Positions 61,433-64,000 of a DNA stretch of 64,000 nucleotides are shown in pieces. The DNA comes from Aldehydirespirator sp965200005 (GTDB taxonomy: Bacteria > Actinomycetota > Acidimicrobiia > Acidimicrobiales > Aldehydirespiratoraceae), in the NCBI GenBank assembly GCA_965200005.1, contig OZ241331.1:558001-622000 (forward strand), in the 5' to 3' direction. Both the position numbers and the translations under genes were made by a program. Within the stretch, counting starts at the first letter, position 1; each line of letters opens with the position of its first letter. The notes beneath the pieces were generated by a model that saw nothing but the letters and a program-made list of their open reading frames with translations, was not told where the DNA came from and made no database searches.

Positions 61433-61460
61433 CTGCTGGGCTGATGCTGCTGGGCTAATG
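61433..61460. repeat. 14-bp tandem repeat
   Basis: CTGCTGGGCTGATG and CTGCTGGGCTAATG are adjacent in the gap between aldehyde dehydrogenase 1 and the second diiron oxidase. One base differs. It is another short tandem duplication at a gene boundary. Confidence 0.75.
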
Positions 61461-61537
61461 ACGGGCGCTCGTCAGTGACCCAGTCGCCCAGGCGCAGTGG
61501 TCGAAATAGCGATGGAACAGCGGCAGAGGTGCAGACG

Positions 61538-62266
61538 TCAGGCTGCCACTGCCCGTGTTTGAGAACCGTTAGCTGGATACCACTCACGACCTTCGACATA
61601 CTGCAGCCAGAGACCGTCCATGTAGAACCAGCGCTTCATCGCTGCGAGGCGCACCTGTTCGATGACCATCTGCTGTGATCGCTCGTCTTCGGAGTGATCG
61701 ATGATGATCTTGAAGCCGGCGTCTCCATGTTCGACATCGGCCTCAATGTGGAGCGTGAAGAACTCGATGTCGTCTTCGGTGAAGCCGTAAACGTTGCGGA
61801 GCGGATCGATCAGCGGTGCATACAACTCGGGCACCTGTGACTCCAGGCCGATTGTGAGGGTAGCGATGCCCTCCAGCACACTCTTCATCATCAGGGTGTT
61901 GATGATGAAGTCCTTAAGGGCGGCAGTCGTCGGCAGATCGGGGGCGGAACGGCCCTCTTCGAAGGTCATACCCAGAGCCATGCCGAAGCGGGACAGCTTG
62001 TCGACGTGGCGCTCGTCGGGATCCTCTTCCTCGTTGAGATTCTCAAGCAGCAGCACACGAGCGTCGTGCCAATCGCACAACCCGTACATGATCCCCGAGT
62101 AGCGAGAGGCGTTGCTGACAAAGTTGTAGTGCTGCTGGCAATACGCCTTCATGGCCTCGGGGCGCAACTCCCCGGCCGCCCAAGTCTTGAAGAACGGGTG
62201 GTTCTTCGAGTGCCACTCGTTGCGCGCTTCTTCTAGTGCCTGTCGATATTCGGCTGGTCCGAGCAT
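61538..62266 (-). CDS. Heme-oxygenase-like diiron oxidase 2
   Basis: This 242-residue paralogue of the oxidase at 6354 keeps all six predicted iron ligands: E80-x6-H87 in NEEEDPDERH, E142 in GLESQVP, and H173-x3-D177-x2-H180 in LHIEADVEH. The two share GLESQVP and FF-x-LHI but differ widely elsewhere. No ferredoxin or Rieske gene is adjacent; instead it lies between two aldehyde dehydrogenases, so its product may be an aldehyde. The ATG at 62266 has GGGAGG 7 nt upstream. Confidence 0.85.
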   Translation of the reverse strand: MLGPAEYRQALEEARNEWHSKNHPFFKTWAAGELRPEAMKAYCQQHYNFVSNASRYSGIMYGLCDWHDARVLLLENLNEEEDPDERHVDKLSRFGMALGMTFEEGRSAPDLPTTAALKDFIINTLMMKSVLEGIATLTIGLESQVPELYAPLIDPLRNVYGFTEDDIEFFTLHIEADVEHGDAGFKIIIDHSEDERSQQMVIEQVRLAAMKRWFYMDGLWLQYVEGREWYPANGSQTRAVAA

Positions 62267-62353
62267 CGGACTACCTCCCAAGTTGTGTGGTCTGTTGTCG
62301 TACTTGTTGTGGTTGGCGGACTTGTTGCGTATAGCGAGCCCAACAACCTGCTG

Positions 62354-63805
62354 CTAGGAGCGCAGATAGACAGTCTTGGTTCGAGTGAAAAAGTCCAGCG
62401 ATGACTCTCCTCCCTCTGCCCAACCTGCGCCGGAGTGCCCGTAGCCCTCAAAGGGCACGTGAAACGGCACGCCTGTGAGCGGTGAGTTGACTTTCACCGT
62501 GCCGGCGTTGGATCCCAGCCAGAAACGGCGTGCGACAGAAATGTCTGACGTGACAATGCCCGATGTCAAGCCGTAAGCGGTGGCGTTTGCCTTCTCGACG
62601 GCCTCGTCGATGGTGTCGATACGTTCGACAGTTACCACCGGGCCAAATATCTCCTCAGATGTCAAGACGCCTGTGATGGGATCGACGAGCAATGCCGGTG
62701 CAGTCCGTCCAGAACGCCAACCGGCCGATGGGCGCACAACGTCGCGTGCTTCGGTTTCAGCTAGCTCCACGAACTCCTCAACGCGTTGCGCCTCGGAGTC
62801 GCTCACGAGAATCCCCAACTCGTCCCCACCAGAGCTGTCCGTCATTGCCATAACCCGATGCGCCAGGCAATCAAGCAGGTCTCCGAAGACGGCGGTGTGC
62901 ACCAGCAAGCGACCGGCCGCAGTGCAGATCTGACCGTTGTTGCGGAAACTCGAAGCAACGATGATGTCGGCTGCCTTTTGGATGTCGGCATCGGCCCACA
63001 CGACGATGGTGTTTTTGCCGCCGAGTTCGGCTTGGAACGGGACTTCCATACGCAGGCGCCGACGGATCGCAACCGCAGCCTCATAAGAGCCCGTAAGGCT
63101 CACACCAGCTAGTTCAGGCGCCTCAAGCAGCGCTCGCTCGATCACGGAACTGCTGCCGATGGTGGCGTGAACCAGACCAGCCGGCAGGCCCGCGTCGAAC
63201 AGCGTTGCAGCAATAATCAGCCCGCTTAACCCAGCGTTGGTTGACGGCTTGAACACGACTGCATTGCCAGCAGCAAGAGCTGCAGAGAGCTTGCGAATCG
63301 GGATCGTAAACGGGAAGTTCCACGGCGTGATGAGCGCCACTACCCCAAGCGGCTCAATGATCGTGAAGATGTCCTCGTCGAAGTCGGTGCGGTAGGTAGT
63401 GCCGAGACGCCGGTAGCCGAGTTCGGCGTAATAGTCGAGAACGGCGGCGCCCTTGGTGACTTCGAACTCAGCCTCGGATGCAGGTTTGCCCATGTCCGCT
63501 AAGAGCACCGGAGCGATCTCTGCGGCTCGTTCACGGAACAGCCCGGCCGCCCGGTGCAGCACTTCAGATCGAGCGGACGGCCCTGTCGCTGCCCATGCCG
63601 GAGCGGCTGCTGCCGCTGCCGCGTATGCCTGTTGCACATCGCTGGGCCCAGCGGTTCGCATGACGGCGATGATGCTGCCGTCGCTGCGGCTCACAAGCTT
63701 TCGCTCGGGGCCTGTACCGGGCCGGATGACACCGTCGATGAGCACACCGACTTCGTCAAGATCACTGCTGCCTTCCACGGCTACTCGGTGTGGAATCAGC
63801 GTCAT
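62354..63805 (-). CDS. Aldehyde dehydrogenase 2
   Basis: The 483-residue ALDH shows PLGVVALITPWNFPFTIPIRK, VVFKPSTNAGLSG, SLTGSYEAAVAI, ELGGKNTIVVW, the nucleophile in NGQICTAAGRLL and SEEIFGPVVTVERI. The ATG at 63805 has GGAGGAAACG just ahead; the frame is open 20 codons further but without support. It is distinct from aldehyde dehydrogenase 1. With the second diiron oxidase and the first dehydrogenase on the same strand, it forms a three-gene group. Confidence 0.93.
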   Translation of the reverse strand: MTLIPHRVAVEGSSDLDEVGVLIDGVIRPGTGPERKLVSRSDGSIIAVMRTAGPSDVQQAYAAAAAAAPAWAATGPSARSEVLHRAAGLFRERAAEIAPVLLADMGKPASEAEFEVTKGAAVLDYYAELGYRRLGTTYRTDFDEDIFTIIEPLGVVALITPWNFPFTIPIRKLSAALAAGNAVVFKPSTNAGLSGLIIAATLFDAGLPAGLVHATIGSSSVIERALLEAPELAGVSLTGSYEAAVAIRRRLRMEVPFQAELGGKNTIVVWADADIQKAADIIVASSFRNNGQICTAAGRLLVHTAVFGDLLDCLAHRVMAMTDSSGGDELGILVSDSEAQRVEEFVELAETEARDVVRPSAGWRSGRTAPALLVDPITGVLTSEEIFGPVVTVERIDTIDEAVEKANATAYGLTSGIVTSDISVARRFWLGSNAGTVKVNSPLTGVPFHVPFEGYGHSGAGWAEGGESSLDFFTRTKTVYLRS

Positions 63806-63856
63806 CGTTTCCTCCGGGTTTTGCCTAGCGATGATGTCTTCGTGGCCGCGCGCTGC

Positions 63857-63864
63857 TGTATACA
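63857..63864. promoter_or_regulatory. TGTATACA between divergent genes
   Basis: TGTATACA lies about 50 nt before the aldehyde dehydrogenase 2 ATG on the minus strand and about 100 nt before the possible plus-strand start at 63967. As in the other cases it may serve either direction. Confidence 0.4.
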
Positions 63865-63911
63865 AGGCGCCTGCCTATCCTAGGCGCGCCCCCTAGGTGC
63901 GCCCTATTCGC

Positions 63912-63938
63912 GGCTTGCCGAAGCGGAACCGGCAAGCC
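63912..63938. repeat. 9-bp inverted repeat in the divergent region
   Basis: GGCTTGCCG (63912-63920) pairs with CGGCAAGCC (63930-63938), with a 9-nt loop. Its place between divergent promoters suggests an operator or a leader hairpin of the plus-strand gene rather than a terminator. Confidence 0.5.
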
Positions 63939-63966
63939 ACCAGATCTCAACGGGAGGATCCAGCGA

Positions 63967-64000
63967 GTGTCACACGGCACCAGCGGCTCAACACGCACGC
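63967..64000 (+). CDS. Possible gene start, truncated by window edge
   Basis: A GTG at 63967 follows GGGAGG by 9 nt and opens a frame to the end of the window (about 11 codons, V-S-H-G-T-S-G-S-T-R-T). The clear ribosome site in a divergent region suggests a real start. Too little is visible to assign a product. Confidence 0.4.
   Translation, partial: MSHGTSGSTRT

Noticed and set aside
1..64000. Mobile elements or tRNA/rRNA genes
   Set aside because: I saw no transposase, integrase, terminal repeats or RNA genes by reading; a tRNA search program was not available.

Overview
The window reads as high-GC bacterial chromosome, most likely an uncultured member of the Actinomycetota (Acidimicrobiia-like). 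This is an inference from content: a 720-residue p97/Cdc48-type tandem AAA+ protein of the kind found in mycobacteria (Rv0435c/Msm0858 group), two F420-type luciferase-like monooxygenases, a fused EtfBA, a fused indolepyruvate-type oxidoreductase, frequent GTG/TTG starts, and several starts 8-11 nt behind a TATAC-type -10 box, as expected for leaderless mRNAs. I saw no rRNA, tRNA, transposase, phage gene or CRISPR array. The same enzyme families are also expanded in other uncultured marine lineages such as SAR202, so the phylum is a best guess.

Layout. 1-6014: a partial PD-(D/E)XK nuclease-like gene, a CoxG/SRPBCC protein, an F420-type monooxygenase, a cyclic amidohydrolase, a VapBC pair and an alpha/beta hydrolase. 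6354-8914: a heme-oxygenase-like diiron oxidase, a [2Fe-2S] ferredoxin with Asp in place of the third cluster Cys, a Rieske protein and an Asp/Glu-racemase-fold enzyme. Between oxidase and ferredoxin lies an array of 20-bp repeats, each a complete five-codon mini-ORF. 9067-22491: mostly plus-strand catabolic genes (flavin oxidase, amidohydrolase, two cupins, p97-like ATPase, two Ntn-hydrolase/acyl-CoA genes, acyl-CoA ligase, DUF6282, isopropylmalate-dehydrogenase-like, ornithine-cyclodeaminase-like). 22498-31382: SnoaL-like, Tpx, a VapC45-type toxin pair, a second F420-type enzyme, an atypical FtsH-like protease, a lipoprotein and EtfBA. 31383-43870: SDR, RidA, GlcG-like, ABM, the 1214-residue 2-oxoacid oxidoreductase, MFS, and a dipeptide-type ABC importer operon without its binding protein. 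44021-50951: a nucleotidyltransferase-HEPN protein, small membrane and DUF6941 proteins, acyl-CoA ligase and ketopantoate reductase, a secreted His-rich protein and an amidohydrolase. 51059-63805: an operon of VOC, FAD monooxygenase, RidA and epimerase; a divergent gamma-glutamyltransferase-like gene; an isochorismatase; an orphan ABC binding protein with a long coiled coil; MFS; two aldehyde dehydrogenases flanking a second diiron oxidase. A new plus-strand gene may start at 63967.

Together the genes look like a peripheral catabolic region for small N-containing organic acids, amides or aromatics: uptake (ABC, MFS), oxygenation (F420/flavin/diiron enzymes with their own electron carriers), ring or amide hydrolysis, imine clean-up (RidA), aldehyde oxidation, CoA activation and dehydrogenation with EtfBA and the 2-oxoacid oxidoreductase as electron hubs. 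No substrate can be named from sequence.

The most unusual signals are (1) the diiron oxidase/Asp-ferredoxin/Rieske set, (2) the ladder of tandem mini-ORFs running into the ferredoxin start codon, and (3) short tandem duplications placed exactly over start or stop codons at several other gene boundaries.
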